From Gammaproteobacteria bacterium (GTDB lineage Bacteria > Pseudomonadota > Gammaproteobacteria > Xanthomonadales > Wenzhouxiangellaceae), in contig PXBD01000088.1 in assembly GCA_003565625.1 (NCBI GenBank), positions 57,320 to 121,319 on the forward strand: a stretch of 64,000 nt of DNA, written 5' to 3'. Both the position numbers and the translations under genes were made by a program. Positions 55,212 to 64,000 of the stretch are shown here, piece by piece; position 1 is the stretch's first letter, and each line of letters opens with the position of its first letter. Below the pieces are notes generated by a model. The model was not told where the DNA came from, made no database searches, and saw nothing but the letters and a program-made list of their open reading frames with translations.

Positions 55212-57407
55212 CTAGTTTGAATGGTTGGCCGCAAGCGGAAGGGCGCTGCGCTGCTCCAGCAACCAGCGAAAGTCCTCTGCCTCCAGCGGCATGCTGTAGT
55301 AGTACCCTTGGCCAATTCGGCACCCCATCGCCTGTAGCTTATCGCTGACCGAGCTCGATTCGATCCCTTCAGCCACCGCTTCCGATCCCAGCGCCTGGGC
55401 CAGGACCAGCACGGTTTCGACGATTTGACGACTGAAGGCATCATCCAGAAGACCAAACACGAAAGCCTGATCGATCTTGATTTCGTCGAACGGATAGCGC
55501 TGCAGGTAGGTCAGCGAAGAATAGCCGGTGCCGAAATCATCCAGCGACAGCCATATGCCCATATCATGCAGGGCGAGCATCTGCTCCAGCAAGATCTCGG
55601 ACTGGCGTTCGAACACGCTTTCGGTGATCTCCAGCGCCAGTTCTGCCGGGTCGACGCCGAACTCCTCGAGGATGGTCCGGACGCGGTCGACGAAATCACC
55701 GATTTGAAACTGGATCAGCGATACGTTCACCGACACCCGCACTGGCTTGAGCCCGGCATCGCGCCAGTCGCGCAGATGCTGGCAGGCGCGGCGCAGCACC
55801 CAGTCGCCGATCGGGCCGATCAACTGGCTTTGCTCGGCGATGGGGATGAATAGGCCCGGCGGGATCAGGCCTTTTTCCGGATGGTTCCAGCGCAGCAGGG
55901 CCTCGCAGGAGACGACCCTGCCGGTGGCAAGGTCGACCTGGGGCTGGAAATGCAGCTCGAACTGGCCTTTTTCGAGTGCCTCGCGCATTTCCCGGGTCAG
56001 TTCGACGCGCTGAGTTCTCTCATCCTCGATACGGTTGGTATAGGCAACCCAGGGCGCGGAGGGTTCTGTTCGACTGTGGAACAGGGCCGCTTCCGCCTCG
56101 TGCATCAAGTCCTCGGATGGACGTTTGTGCTCGCCCATACGGGTGTAGCCCAGCCGAATCGCGATCTGGACCTCGACCCCGTCCAGCTCGAGCGGTGCCG
56201 ACAACGACTCCACCAGCCGTTCGATGCCCGTCTCCAGCGTCTCGTCGGCATGCGGCTGGAGGTACAGCGTGAACTCGTCGCCGGCGATGCGGCCGGCCAA
56301 AGCGCGCTGGCCGGCCTGCGCCTGTAGTCTGCGGCCGAACTCGATCAGGACCTGGTCACCGCCCTTGAAGCCGAAGGTATCGTTGACATCGCGCAGGCTG
56401 ATGATGTCGACCATGGCAACCGCGCCTGATCTCGGCCAGCCTTCCTGATCGATGCACTGTTGCAGTTGCCGGGCAAAGCCGCTGCGGGTGTAGATTTTGG
56501 TCAGCGGGTCTTCAAAGGCGATCCGCTCGAGCTGCTGTTCGGCCCGCTTGCGCTCGGTGATGTCGCGATTCACCCCGCGTCGCCCCAAGTACCGTCCCTG
56601 TTGGTCATAGGCGGGAGCGCAATCGTGCGCGATCCAGCGTATGGCACCGTCGGGTCGGACTACACGCAACTGGATGGTCTGGTGCGAATGTTGTACCTGT
56701 GCCGAGTTGATTTCTTCCAGGTGATCGCGCCAGAGCGGGCGGTCGTTCGGATGGATTACCTGCTCCATCAGCTCGGGATCGGCCATGAAGGCGGCGGCCG
56801 GGTAGCCGCAGATCGCCTCGCAGGCCGGCGACATGTAGTGATAGATCCCATCCACACCCATCCAGTAGTCCCAGTTCGGCGAGTATTCGGCCAGAACCCG
56901 GTAGCGCATCTCGCGGTCTTCTGCCTGGTCGCGCGCCGCGCGCAATTGCTCCTCCTGGAGCTTGCGTTCGGTGTCCAGCAGGTCGGACTGGCGCGCCAGG
57001 GCGGTCTCGGCCTCGTGGATGTCGGTCACGTCGGTAATGACCGCGCCGATACGAGGCTCAGGCGGGTCGGGCAAGACAATTGGAACATAGCGTACCAGCA
57101 GTTTGCGCCATCCCAGCCCGGGATGGTAGCGCTCGGTTTCGTAGCGCTGGGGTTCGCCGGCCAGGCAGCGGTCCATCCGCGGCTTCACGATCCGCTCGAA
57201 GTGGTCTGCGCCCAGCACCTCGGCCAGAGCGCGGCCCTCGATCGCATCGTCCATCAGTCCGTATCGTTCCCGGTAGGCCCGGTTGACCCACACATAGCGG
57301 TAGTCGCCATCGGCGATGCTGAACAGATCATCGCTGCCTTCAAGGAGACCGTGGCACTGGCGCAGGAGTACCCCGAGTCGTTCCTGGTCGGTTGGGTCGG
57401 CTGTCAT
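55212..57407 (-). CDS. PAS-PAS-GGDEF-EAL c-di-GMP signalling protein, first gene of the kai operon
   Basis: A 731-residue cytoplasmic protein with no membrane segment. PAS1 (residues ~15-130), a coiled helix (~130-165), PAS2 (~165-295, ending in a GVNRDITERKRAEQQLE linker), GGDEF (~300-455) and EAL (~470-725). The cyclase motif is AGDEF (RIAGDEFTLYL, about residue 374), a variant that can be active or inactive. The EAL site looks intact (EALLRWNHPEKG, DDFGTGYSSLTYL), so phosphodiesterase activity is likely. Its ATG at 57407 has a weak promoter-like pair upstream (TTGACG at 57464-57469 and AGGTAT at 57441-57446, 17 bp apart). Shared transcription with kaiC and kaiB suggests that c-di-GMP output and Kai proteins act together. 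Confidence 0.92.
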   Translation of the reverse strand: MTADPTDQERLGVLLRQCHGLLEGSDDLFSIADGDYRYVWVNRAYRERYGLMDDAIEGRALAEVLGADHFERIVKPRMDRCLAGEPQRYETERYHPGLGWRKLLVRYVPIVLPDPPEPRIGAVITDVTDIHEAETALARQSDLLDTERKLQEEQLRAARDQAEDREMRYRVLAEYSPNWDYWMGVDGIYHYMSPACEAICGYPAAAFMADPELMEQVIHPNDRPLWRDHLEEINSAQVQHSHQTIQLRVVRPDGAIRWIAHDCAPAYDQQGRYLGRRGVNRDITERKRAEQQLERIAFEDPLTKIYTRSGFARQLQQCIDQEGWPRSGAVAMVDIISLRDVNDTFGFKGGDQVLIEFGRRLQAQAGQRALAGRIAGDEFTLYLQPHADETLETGIERLVESLSAPLELDGVEVQIAIRLGYTRMGEHKRPSEDLMHEAEAALFHSRTEPSAPWVAYTNRIEDERTQRVELTREMREALEKGQFELHFQPQVDLATGRVVSCEALLRWNHPEKGLIPPGLFIPIAEQSQLIGPIGDWVLRRACQHLRDWRDAGLKPVRVSVNVSLIQFQIGDFVDRVRTILEEFGVDPAELALEITESVFERQSEILLEQMLALHDMGIWLSLDDFGTGYSSLTYLQRYPFDEIKIDQAFVFGLLDDAFSRQIVETVLVLAQALGSEAVAEGIESSSVSDKLQAMGCRIGQGYYYSMPLEAEDFRWLLEQRSALPLAANHSN

Positions 57408-57507
57408 GCAGTATCTACGCTCGACATCATTGCCGTCACAATACCTCTAAAAACCGCGGGGTTCGTCAATACTCTGTTTTTGACCTGGCGCCTGATTTGT
57501 CTTATGA

Positions 57508-57590
57508 GCCGACCCGATGCGCAGGCGCATGATCGATGCCATGGGCCTGTGGGGCTACAAGGGCCTCTACAGCGTGGTCTCGCTGATCGG
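57508..57590 (+). pseudogene. nnrU fragment forming the right direct repeat
   Basis: 83 bp match nnrU positions 52615-52697 with five differences, which translate as ADPMRRRMIDAMGLWGYKG against ADPLRSRMVDAMGLWGYKG. The changes are mostly conservative, so the fragment looks like the remnant of a once functional homologue and not random decay. Homology stops at 57590, exactly where the stop codon of the next gene begins. Nothing else of nnrU is found around it. Confidence 0.8.
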
Positions 57591-58562
57591 TCAGTCGCGC
57601 TCGGCGAAGGTGCGCGGATCGTGGAAGCGATACGTACTTGACCAGCGCACCGTTGCACCCGGTTCCAGTGCTGCGCGGGTGAAAACCTCCGGACAGAATC
57701 CATCGGCATGAGCGTAGACGGCAAAGCGCCGGGGTGAAAAAGACGCCTGGTAGCTCACCAGTGGATGGCCATCGATCTTGAGCTCGAAACTGTTTGCGCC
57801 GGGCGCTACCCCGGTGACTTCGCTGGCGTAGTAATGCGCGCCGTCCGGTGCCAGTGGGCCTGGCATCGCCAGCGAAAACGGTGCATGGCGCATGGTCGTC
57901 TCTGCTGCCGGCAGTTCAAAGCCGGTGGTCACCTGGTAGCCGGTGCCGACCGGGATGCCGTCGGCCCGGAACCAGTGGTGGTTGTAGTGCTCGAAAGTCC
58001 ACTCCCTGGTGCCGGTGTTGCTCAGCTCATAGTGAATCTTCAGGCGCCGCTCGCCCGTCAGCTCGTAGGACTTGCTGTACCGGTACTGCCAGGGGCCTTC
58101 GCCGTCGGATTGCTGGAGCACTGAAAGCGATCGTTCTTCCATTGCCAGCGTGACCGGAAACAGTCGATCAACCGGATATGGATGCGCGAAGTGGTAACCC
58201 GTCTCGGTGTCTCGCACCAGCTGCCCGACCCCGATCTTGACAAAAGTCTCGCCAACGCGCGCGGCCTCGTAACCAAGCACGCCGTTGCCGTAGAGGCCGA
58301 ACTCATCCGGCAGGCCCCATGGTCCGAGCAATTCCAGATGGTCGACCGTGATGCTGCGAACCACGGCGGTCCGATCAAAGCGCGGCCCGAACTCCTGATC
58401 GAGATTCTCGCTGGCCACCTCGATCTCGACCCGCAAGTCGCCGTCGGCGAGGACATGAACCTCGGCGATAGCGGGTTGGCAGAGCAGTATCACCGCGCCA
58501 GCGGCTGCGGCGAGAGCGACAGGATCAAGGTGGCGCGCGCGGATCATCTTGCGGTAACTCAT
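57591..58562 (-). CDS. periplasmic protein of unknown function, possibly mutarotase-like
   Basis: A 323-residue protein with a signal peptide (ALAAAAGAVILLCQPAIA). The mature part is rich in beta structure. Stretches such as YSKSYELTGERRLKIHYELSNTGTREWTFEHYNHHWFR and GVLGYEAARVGETFVKIGVG resemble galactose-mutarotase-type folds (aldose 1-epimerase-like), including a His-rich strand that could be catalytic. I do not recognise a named family. Its start overlaps the thrC stop by 4 bp, so it is the fourth gene of the threonine operon, although a periplasmic protein has no obvious role there. The 3' end meets the nnrU fragment. Confidence 0.7.
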   Translation of the reverse strand: MSYRKMIRARHLDPVALAAAAGAVILLCQPAIAEVHVLADGDLRVEIEVASENLDQEFGPRFDRTAVVRSITVDHLELLGPWGLPDEFGLYGNGVLGYEAARVGETFVKIGVGQLVRDTETGYHFAHPYPVDRLFPVTLAMEERSLSVLQQSDGEGPWQYRYSKSYELTGERRLKIHYELSNTGTREWTFEHYNHHWFRADGIPVGTGYQVTTGFELPAAETTMRHAPFSLAMPGPLAPDGAHYYASEVTGVAPGANSFELKIDGHPLVSYQASFSPRRFAVYAHADGFCPEVFTRAALEPGATVRWSSTYRFHDPRTFAERD

Positions 58563-59881
58563 TCCGACGCTATGCGATCAAGCACCCGGCGCAAATCGTC
58601 GAACTGCGCGGCCATTGGCTCGGCATGACTTGGCCTGCCGAGTAATTCCGCCAGCGCCGACGGCGGGTCGATGGCGCGGCCCAACAGCGGCTCGACGACT
58701 TCGTCGAATTTGGCCGGGTGGGCGGTGGCGGCGAGCAGGTGGGGGCGGAACTGGCCGTACTTGCGGCGCATGTGCAGTACCTCGACCGCGCAGGCCGTGT
58801 GCGGGCAGACCTCCATGTGGTAGCTCTGATCGACTGCCGCGATGGTCCGGCGGATCACCTCGTCGCTGATGCTGAACGCCTGAATACCAACCTCGCGCAG
58901 GTCGCGGTCGCGAAAAAACCAGGCCAGGCGTTCGAAGTTGCTGGGGTCACCGACGTCCATGGCATTGGCCAGCGTGGCCAGACCCGGTCGGCCGCGGTAG
59001 TCCTGGCCGGAGAAGTATTCCGACAGGGTGCGGTTGGCGTTGGTGGCCAGGATGACCTCGCCGATCGGCAGGCCGATTTCGCGCGCCAGGATGCAGGCCA
59101 GGGCGTTGCCCAGGTTGCCGGTGGGCACGATGACATCGGCCGCGGTACTGGTGCGCCGGAACAGCTGGACGCTGGCGTGGGCGTAGTAGGTGATCTGCGG
59201 CAGCAGGCGGCCGATGGAAATGCTGTTGGCCGAGGTCAGGTGCCGGCTTTCGGCCAGATCGCGGTCATTGAGCGCCTGCTTGGCCAGGCGCTGGCAGTCG
59301 TCGAAGTCACCGGCGACGCAAAAGCAGTGGACGTTGTCGCCGAACGCGCCCAGTTGATGGGCCTGGCGGGCCGACACCCGGCCCTGCGGATACAGGATGA
59401 CGACGCGAAACCCCGGGCGCTGGTGAAAGGCCGCGGCAACTGCCCCTCCGGTATCCCCGGAGGTGGCAACAACGATGGTCTGAACCGGCGCATCGGGTGC
59501 GCGCAGGCGGGCCATGCAGGCGGCCAGAAAGCGCGCGGCAAAATCCTTGAAGGCCGCGGTCGGGCCGTGAAACAGCTCCATGACCCAGCTGCGGCCACGC
59601 TCGAACTCCACCACCGGCAGCGGCAGATCCAGCGCCTCGCGGGTGATTTCCCCGAGTTGGTCGGCCAGGCTGCTGCCGGCAAAAAACGGGGCCAGTACGC
59701 GTTCGGCCGTTTCGGCCAGATTGCGACAGTCGGCCAGATCGGCATAGCGCAGATCGGGCAGGCGCTCAGGTACGTACAGGCCGCCGTCCGGGGCCAGGCC
59801 GCGTCGTAGCGCGCCGTCCAGATTGGTGGTCGGACTGGTGCCCACGGTGCTGTGGTAACGCATGGGGGGGTGTTCGTTCAT
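58559..59881 (-). CDS. thrC: threonine synthase
   Basis: A 440-residue PLP enzyme making threonine from O-phosphohomoserine. The N terminus [36 protein letters not shown] is typical. The PLP-binding Lys is in [15 protein letters not shown] and the phosphate loop in [36 protein letters not shown] is also conserved. It is a form I threonine synthase of normal length. The ATG at 59881 overlaps the thrB stop by 4 bp. Confidence 0.96.
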   Translation of the reverse strand: MNEHPPMRYHSTVGTSPTTNLDGALRRGLAPDGGLYVPERLPDLRYADLADCRNLAETAERVLAPFFAGSSLADQLGEITREALDLPLPVVEFERGRSWVMELFHGPTAAFKDFAARFLAACMARLRAPDAPVQTIVVATSGDTGGAVAAAFHQRPGFRVVILYPQGRVSARQAHQLGAFGDNVHCFCVAGDFDDCQRLAKQALNDRDLAESRHLTSANSISIGRLLPQITYYAHASVQLFRRTSTAADVIVPTGNLGNALACILAREIGLPIGEVILATNANRTLSEYFSGQDYRGRPGLATLANAMDVGDPSNFERLAWFFRDRDLREVGIQAFSISDEVIRRTIAAVDQSYHMEVCPHTACAVEVLHMRRKYGQFRPHLLAATAHPAKFDEVVEPLLGRAIDPPSALAELLGRPSHAEPMAAQFDDLRRVLDRIASE

Positions 59882-60810
59882 GGCTCGAGCAGGTGCGCGC
59901 CAGGCGCGTCCAGGCGTGAGATCAGGGCGGTGGCGGGCAGGCCATGGTCGGCGAAAGCCGCGATCATGGCAGCGCTGGCACGGCGCGCGCTGACCTCGTC
60001 GGCAAACCAGCCAAACACGCTCGGCCCGGCCCCGGAGATGGAGGCACCCAGGGCGGCATGGTCCAGGGCCGCCTGCTTGACCTGGGCGAAGCCCGGAATC
60101 AGCCCGGCCCGGCGCGGCTCGATCAGTACATCGGCCAGGCCGGCGCGGATCAGCGCCAGATCGCAGCGATAGCAGCCGGCCAGAAACAGGCCCAGCCGCG
60201 TCTGCTGGGCGACGATTTCCTCGATCGCAAACCCCGTCTGCAGCGCTTCGCGGGCCGCGCGTGTTTCGAGCACGTGCTCGGGATGAACCACGGCGGCAAT
60301 CAACCCTTCGGGCAAAGGGATGCGGAACAGGTGCTGCGGTGAGGCCAGGACCAGCCCGCCGAGCAGCTGTGGGCCCACGTTGTCGCCATGCGCCGAACCC
60401 GAAGCCACGGCCTCGCCGGCCAGGGCATGCGGATACAGGCTGACCGGATCGAGCGGCTGGTCAAACAGGGCGTTGACGGCGACCAGCGCGGCCGTGGCCG
60501 AGGCGGCCGAGCCGCCCAGGCCGGAGCCCAGCGGAATGCCTTTTTCGATTTCCAGCTCGACCCCGAAATCGGCCGCGCGCGCGTCCAGCAGGGACAACAC
60601 GGCGCGCCCGGCGGTGTTGTCGGCGGCCGCACGCGGCAGATTGGTGACGGTGCCCCGGATGTCGCTGATGGTTACACCGGGCCGGTCGATTCGGCGCGCG
60701 CGCACGATATCGCCGGGGCCTTGAATGGCAAAGCCGAGCAGATCAAAACCGACCGCGGCATTGCCGACGCTGGCCGGGGCAAACGCCGCAGCCTGGTCGG
60801 GCGCACTCAC
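59878..60810 (-). CDS. thrB: homoserine kinase
   Basis: A 310-residue GHMP kinase that phosphorylates homoserine. The N terminus is [20 protein letters not shown]. The ATP loop is [21 protein letters not shown], and GAHGD-like [20 protein letters not shown] and [15 protein letters not shown] complete the family motifs. It is unrelated in role to the GHMP kinases of the mevalonate operon. Overlaps of 4 bp on both sides tie it to thrA and thrC. Confidence 0.96.
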   Translation of the reverse strand: MSAPDQAAAFAPASVGNAAVGFDLLGFAIQGPGDIVRARRIDRPGVTISDIRGTVTNLPRAAADNTAGRAVLSLLDARAADFGVELEIEKGIPLGSGLGGSAASATAALVAVNALFDQPLDPVSLYPHALAGEAVASGSAHGDNVGPQLLGGLVLASPQHLFRIPLPEGLIAAVVHPEHVLETRAAREALQTGFAIEEIVAQQTRLGLFLAGCYRCDLALIRAGLADVLIEPRRAGLIPGFAQVKQAALDHAALGASISGAGPSVFGWFADEVSARRASAAMIAAFADHGLPATALISRLDAPGAHLLEP

Positions 60811-63275
60811 AGGCGTGCTCCGAGGTTGACCGCCACCCGCAGCAGGTCGGCGAACACGCCGCCGGCGGTCACGTCCGGGCCCGCGCCGGGGCCTTGCACA
60901 ATCAGCGGGTTGGCGCGGTAGCGCCGGGTCTGGAAGGCAACCACGTTGTCGGTCAGGGCCAGGTTGGCGAAGGGATGGTCCCGGGGCAGGGACTTCAGCG
61001 CCACCTCGGCTCGGCCCTGGTCGTCGAGCGAAGCGACGTAGCGCAGTACTTCGCCGCGCCCTTCGGCCGCCTGCAGGCGCTCGGCCATGGCCCGATCGTA
61101 GTCGGCCAGCCCGGTCAGGAAGCCCTCGACGCTGGTGCCGGCCAGTTCTTGTGGTGCCAGGCTTTCGACCTGCACATCGGCCAGGCCGATCTCCAGACCC
61201 ATTTCCCGGCCCAGGATGACCAGCTTGCGGGCCACGTCCATGCCCGACAGGTCGTCCCTGGGGTCGGGCTCGGTGTAGCCGGCCGCGCGCGCCTCGCCGA
61301 CCAGTTCGGCAAACGACATGCCGGGCTGGTAGCGGTTGAACAGGTAGGCCAGGGTGCCGGAGAAAATGCCGTCGATGCGCAGTACGCGGTCGCCGGTATC
61401 AATCAGGTCGCGCAGGGTCTGGATGACCGGCAGGCCGGCCCCGACCGTGGCCTCATAGCGCCAGCGCGCGCTGCCGCGTTCCAGCTGGCGGCGCAGGTCG
61501 CGGTAGCGCTCCAGGTCGCCGCTGCCGGCGTGCTTGTTGGGGGTAATCACGTGGATGCCGCGCTCGAGCCAGCCCAGGTAGCGGTCGGCCACCTGTTCAC
61601 TGGCCGTGCAGTCGATGATCACCGCGTGCGGCAGGTGGTCGTCATTGATGAAGTCGGCCAACCGATCCAGGTCCAGCGTTTCCGGCGTCGAGCCGAGTGG
61701 GTTTTCCTGGTCGTCGCGGTCCAGGCCGGGCTCGCTCAAGCGCATTTGCCTTGACGAGGCCACGGCGCGCAGGCGCAGATCCAGGTTGGCTTCGCGCTTG
61801 AGGCGCTCGGCCGCGCCGAGAATCTGGTAGACCAGCGCCGAGCCGACCTGGCCGGGACCGATCAGACCCACCGACAGGGTCTGGTCGGAAAGGTAGAAGC
61901 CGGCATGAATGGCCTTGAGCGCGCGCTCGGCGTCGGCTTCGTCCACGGCCACCGAAATGTTGCGCTCGGAGGCGCCCTGGGCAATGGCGCGCACGTTGAT
62001 GCCGGCCCGGGCCAGGCTGGCAAACAAACGGGCGGCAATGCCGGGGGTGCCGGTCATGCCCTCGCCGACGATGGCCAGGATACGGATCTCGGGGACCAGG
62101 GCGATGCGGTGAATCTGGTGATGACGCAGTTCGCGCTCGAACACCTCTTCCAGAATGGTTCGGGCCTGCTCGCCGGCGATGGCCGGCACGACCACGCAAA
62201 TGGAGTGCTCCGACGAGCCCTGCGAGATCATCGATACCGACACCTCGGCCCGGTTGAGCGCACCGAAAATGCGCTCTGCGGTACCCGGTACGCCAATCAT
62301 GCCGGCCCCTTCGATGTTGATCAGGGTCATGTTGCCGATGCCGGAAATACCCTTGACCGGGGGCGCGGGATGGCCGCGCGAGTCGATCCGCGTACCCGGG
62401 CAGTCCGGGTTGAAGGTGTTGCGGATGAACACCGGGATGTCGCGTTCCAGCGCCGGGCTGAGCGCCTGCGGGTGGATCACCCGGGCGCCGAAATAAGCCA
62501 GCTCGAAGGCTTCACGGTACGACAGGTGGTCCAGCAACTCGGCCTGCGGTACGGCGCTGGGGTCGGCGGACATCAAGCCATCGACATTGGTCCAGATGTG
62601 GATTTCTTCGGCCTCGAGCAGGCGACCGAAAATGGAGCCGGAATAGTCCGAACCGTTGCGTCCCAGGGTGGAAATGCGGCCCTCGACGGTGCGGCAGATG
62701 AAACCGGTGATGACGTAGCGCTGGGCCGGATGCTGCTCAAGAATGGCTTCGAGCTGGCGTCGGCTCGAGTCCCAGTCGACCGCGACCATCAGCGCCGCCG
62801 GCCGGGTACGCAGCACCTGGCGGGCATCGATGAACTCGGCTTGCTCGCCCAGCGCCTGCAGGCGCGCGCTGAGCAGGCGTGCCGAAAGCAGCTCGCCGTG
62901 GCCGGAAATCAGTTCCAGGGCTTCCGTCGGGGCCGAGCCCATCAGGGCGAGACTGGAGAGCAGTTGCTCCAGGGTGACAAAACGCGCCTGCAGATCCTCG
63001 TTGGTATCTGCCAGCAGGGCCGGGGCATCGCCCAGCAGTTCGGCGGCGGTATCAAGGTGCTGGCGACGCAGGCCGTCGAGGGTGTCGCTCCAGCGTTCCT
63101 GGCCCGAGGCAGCATCGGCAGCCGCGCCCAGCAAGGTGTTGGTCACACCCGCCATGGCTGAGACCACTACGGCCTGGGCCTGGTCTGCGCGCGCCACCAC
63201 CAGGCGGGCAACATGGTCGATACAGCGGGCATCGGCGAGGCTGCTGCCGCCGAACTTGTGGACGATCCAGCGCAT
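60807..63275 (-). CDS. thrA: bifunctional aspartokinase/homoserine dehydrogenase I
   Basis: About 822 residues, the length of enterobacterial ThrA. The aspartokinase part (1-~290) starts [14 protein letters not shown] and includes [29 protein letters not shown]. Two ACT regulatory segments (~310-460) include [23 protein letters not shown]. The homoserine dehydrogenase (~465-820) has [28 protein letters not shown] and [26 protein letters not shown] chose ATG 63275, where the family begins; a TTG at 63299 would add eight residues. Upstream no leader peptide with a Thr/Ile run or attenuator is evident, so control may be mainly by feedback. Confidence 0.95.
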   Translation of the reverse strand: MRWIVHKFGGSSLADARCIDHVARLVVARADQAQAVVVSAMAGVTNTLLGAAADAASGQERWSDTLDGLRRQHLDTAAELLGDAPALLADTNEDLQARFVTLEQLLSSLALMGSAPTEALELISGHGELLSARLLSARLQALGEQAEFIDARQVLRTRPAALMVAVDWDSSRRQLEAILEQHPAQRYVITGFICRTVEGRISTLGRNGSDYSGSIFGRLLEAEEIHIWTNVDGLMSADPSAVPQAELLDHLSYREAFELAYFGARVIHPQALSPALERDIPVFIRNTFNPDCPGTRIDSRGHPAPPVKGISGIGNMTLINIEGAGMIGVPGTAERIFGALNRAEVSVSMISQGSSEHSICVVVPAIAGEQARTILEEVFERELRHHQIHRIALVPEIRILAIVGEGMTGTPGIAARLFASLARAGINVRAIAQGASERNISVAVDEADAERALKAIHAGFYLSDQTLSVGLIGPGQVGSALVYQILGAAERLKREANLDLRLRAVASSRQMRLSEPGLDRDDQENPLGSTPETLDLDRLADFINDDHLPHAVIIDCTASEQVADRYLGWLERGIHVITPNKHAGSGDLERYRDLRRQLERGSARWRYEATVGAGLPVIQTLRDLIDTGDRVLRIDGIFSGTLAYLFNRYQPGMSFAELVGEARAAGYTEPDPRDDLSGMDVARKLVILGREMGLEIGLADVQVESLAPQELAGTSVEGFLTGLADYDRAMAERLQAAEGRGEVLRYVASLDDQGRAEVALKSLPRDHPFANLALTDNVVAFQTRRYRANPLIVQGPGAGPDVTAGGVFADLLRVAVNLGARL

Positions 63276-63375
63276 GGAAGGAAAACCTTGATTCGACAAA
63301 GCCGAAGTGTACCGCCGCAGGGGTTGGAGGTCACCACCCTTTGCAGTTGATCGACCGGACTTGTCATGCCCGGTC

Positions 63376-63381
63376 TACAAT
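63376..63381 (+). promoter_or_regulatory. -10-like element (TACAAT) for the AMP nucleosidase gene
   Basis: TACAAT lies 24 bp upstream of the ATG at 63406. No convincing -35 element stands at 16-18 bp. The assignment is tentative. Confidence 0.3.
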
Positions 63382-63405
63382 CATGCGAACGAATAAGGAA
63401 TGTTC

Positions 63406-64000
63406 ATGGAAGACAAGCACAGCATCGTGACCAACTGGCTGCCGCGCTACACCGGCACCGAGGTGGATCAATTCGGCAAATACATCCTGTTGACCAATTT
63501 CGACAACTACGTCGAGAAATTCGCGAACATCATGGGCGTGGAGGTGCGCGGGCGCGACAAGGCCATGCGCAATGCCACCTGCGACAACATCTCGATGATC
63601 AACTTCGGCATGGGCAGCGCCAATGCGGCCACCATCATGGACTTGCTCAGCGGTGTGGCTCCGAAAGCCGTGTTGTTCCTCGGCAAGTGCGGTGGCCTGA
63701 AGAAGAAAAACAATCTCGGTGATCTGATTTTGCCGCTTGCGGCGATCCGCGGCGAGGGTACGTCCAACGACTACTTCCCGCCGGAAGTCCCGTCGCTCCC
63801 CGCGTTTACCCTGCAGCGCGCGGTCTCTTCGACCGTTCGCGACCACGACAAGGATTACTGGACCGGCACGGTCTACACGACCAACCGCCGGGTCTGGGAG
63901 CACGACCGTGCGTTCAAGCGCTATCTGCGCCGAACCCGCTGCATGGCCATCGACATGGAGACGGCAACCATCTTCACCGTCGGCTTCGCCAATTCGATTC
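63406..64000 (+). CDS. amn: AMP nucleosidase, 3' end cut by window edge
   Basis: 198 codons are visible of a phosphorylase-superfamily enzyme. It begins MEDKHSIVTNWLPRYTGTEVDQFGKYILLTNF. The stretch SANAATIMDLLSGVAPKAVLFLGKCGGLKKKNNLGDLILPLAAIRGEGTSNDYFPPEVP is the nucleoside phosphorylase-type core. MAIDMETATIF is the ribose-binding Met-Glu motif near the edge. It would cleave AMP to adenine and ribose 5-phosphate. The start directly at the phosphorylase-like domain suggests the short form, lacking the extra N-terminal domain of E. coli Amn. The ATG has AAGGAA upstream (63396-63401). Confidence 0.88.
   Translation, partial: MEDKHSIVTNWLPRYTGTEVDQFGKYILLTNFDNYVEKFANIMGVEVRGRDKAMRNATCDNISMINFGMGSANAATIMDLLSGVAPKAVLFLGKCGGLKKKNNLGDLILPLAAIRGEGTSNDYFPPEVPSLPAFTLQRAVSSTVRDHDKDYWTGTVYTTNRRVWEHDRAFKRYLRRTRCMAIDMETATIFTVGFANSI

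Overview
The window is 64 kb of GC-rich, densely packed chromosome from a gammaproteobacterium. Gene content (fused thrA with thrB and thrC, rho/trxA/rhlB, a type II secretion core, ftsEX, phhAB) and frequent GTG/TTG starts with 1-14 bp overlaps suggest the Xanthomonadales/Wenzhouxiangellaceae neighbourhood. That placement is inference. I saw no tRNA, rRNA, CRISPR array, transposase or prophage gene. The largest gene-free stretches are 4448-4812 (a structured-RNA candidate and a terminator) and 42783-43117 (an inverted-repeat element).

Layout. 1-4.4 kb (minus): a TgpA-type transglutaminase (cut by the left edge), DUF58 protein and MoxR ATPase, sharing an operon with phhA-phhB for phenylalanine hydroxylation. 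4.4-4.8 kb: two copies of a TTTCCTACA motif and a compact RNA-like element ending in a strong intrinsic terminator. 4.8-6.2 kb: an NmrA-like protein and a universal stress protein. 6.2-13.3 kb: a divergent membrane-lipid modification cluster (chalcone-isomerase-like protein, SnoaL-like lipoprotein // desaturase, FAD oxidoreductase, DUF1365, CFA-type methyltransferase, DUF2878, second CFA-type methyltransferase) with a perfect palindrome in the divergent promoter. 13.3-20.3 kb: an orphan histidine kinase, a four-gene mevalonate operon (mvaD, phosphomevalonate kinase, a fused HMG-CoA reductase::mevalonate kinase, IPP isomerase) and a convergent orphan OmpR-type regulator. 20.3-23.7 kb: rho, trxA and divergent rhlB. 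23.7-32.1 kb: gspCDEF running directly into ftsEX and a double-receiver diguanylate cyclase. 32-43 kb: a hydantoinase/oxoprolinase, a VTT membrane protein, a chemoreceptor, a GH16 glucanase and dnaE2, which carries two internal heptanucleotide repeats and a LexA-like box. 43-48.2 kb: ECF sigma factor, CbpA-like DnaJ protein, 2,4-dienoyl-CoA reductase, aldehyde dehydrogenase. 48.3-57.6 kb: a signalling region with a PhnD-PAS-GGDEF-EAL-CZB sensor, nnrU, and an opposing operon PAS-GGDEF-EAL, kaiC, kaiB. 57.6-63.3 kb: thrA-thrB-thrC plus an unknown periplasmic protein. 63.4 kb to the end: AMP nucleosidase (cut by the right edge).

The most notable candidates are: (i) a kaiB-kaiC-c-di-GMP operon bounded by 83-bp direct repeats of nnrU sequence; (ii) a complete mevalonate-to-IPP/DMAPP operon with an HMG-CoA reductase::mevalonate kinase fusion, flanked by an unpaired kinase and an unpaired response regulator; (iii) an unassigned structured RNA with its own terminator; (iv) heptamer tracts inside an error-prone polymerase gene that could switch it on and off; (v) a long inverted repeat that could hide the ribosome binding site of the OmpR-type regulator. 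All functions are read from sequence motifs and remembered family knowledge; no database search was run.
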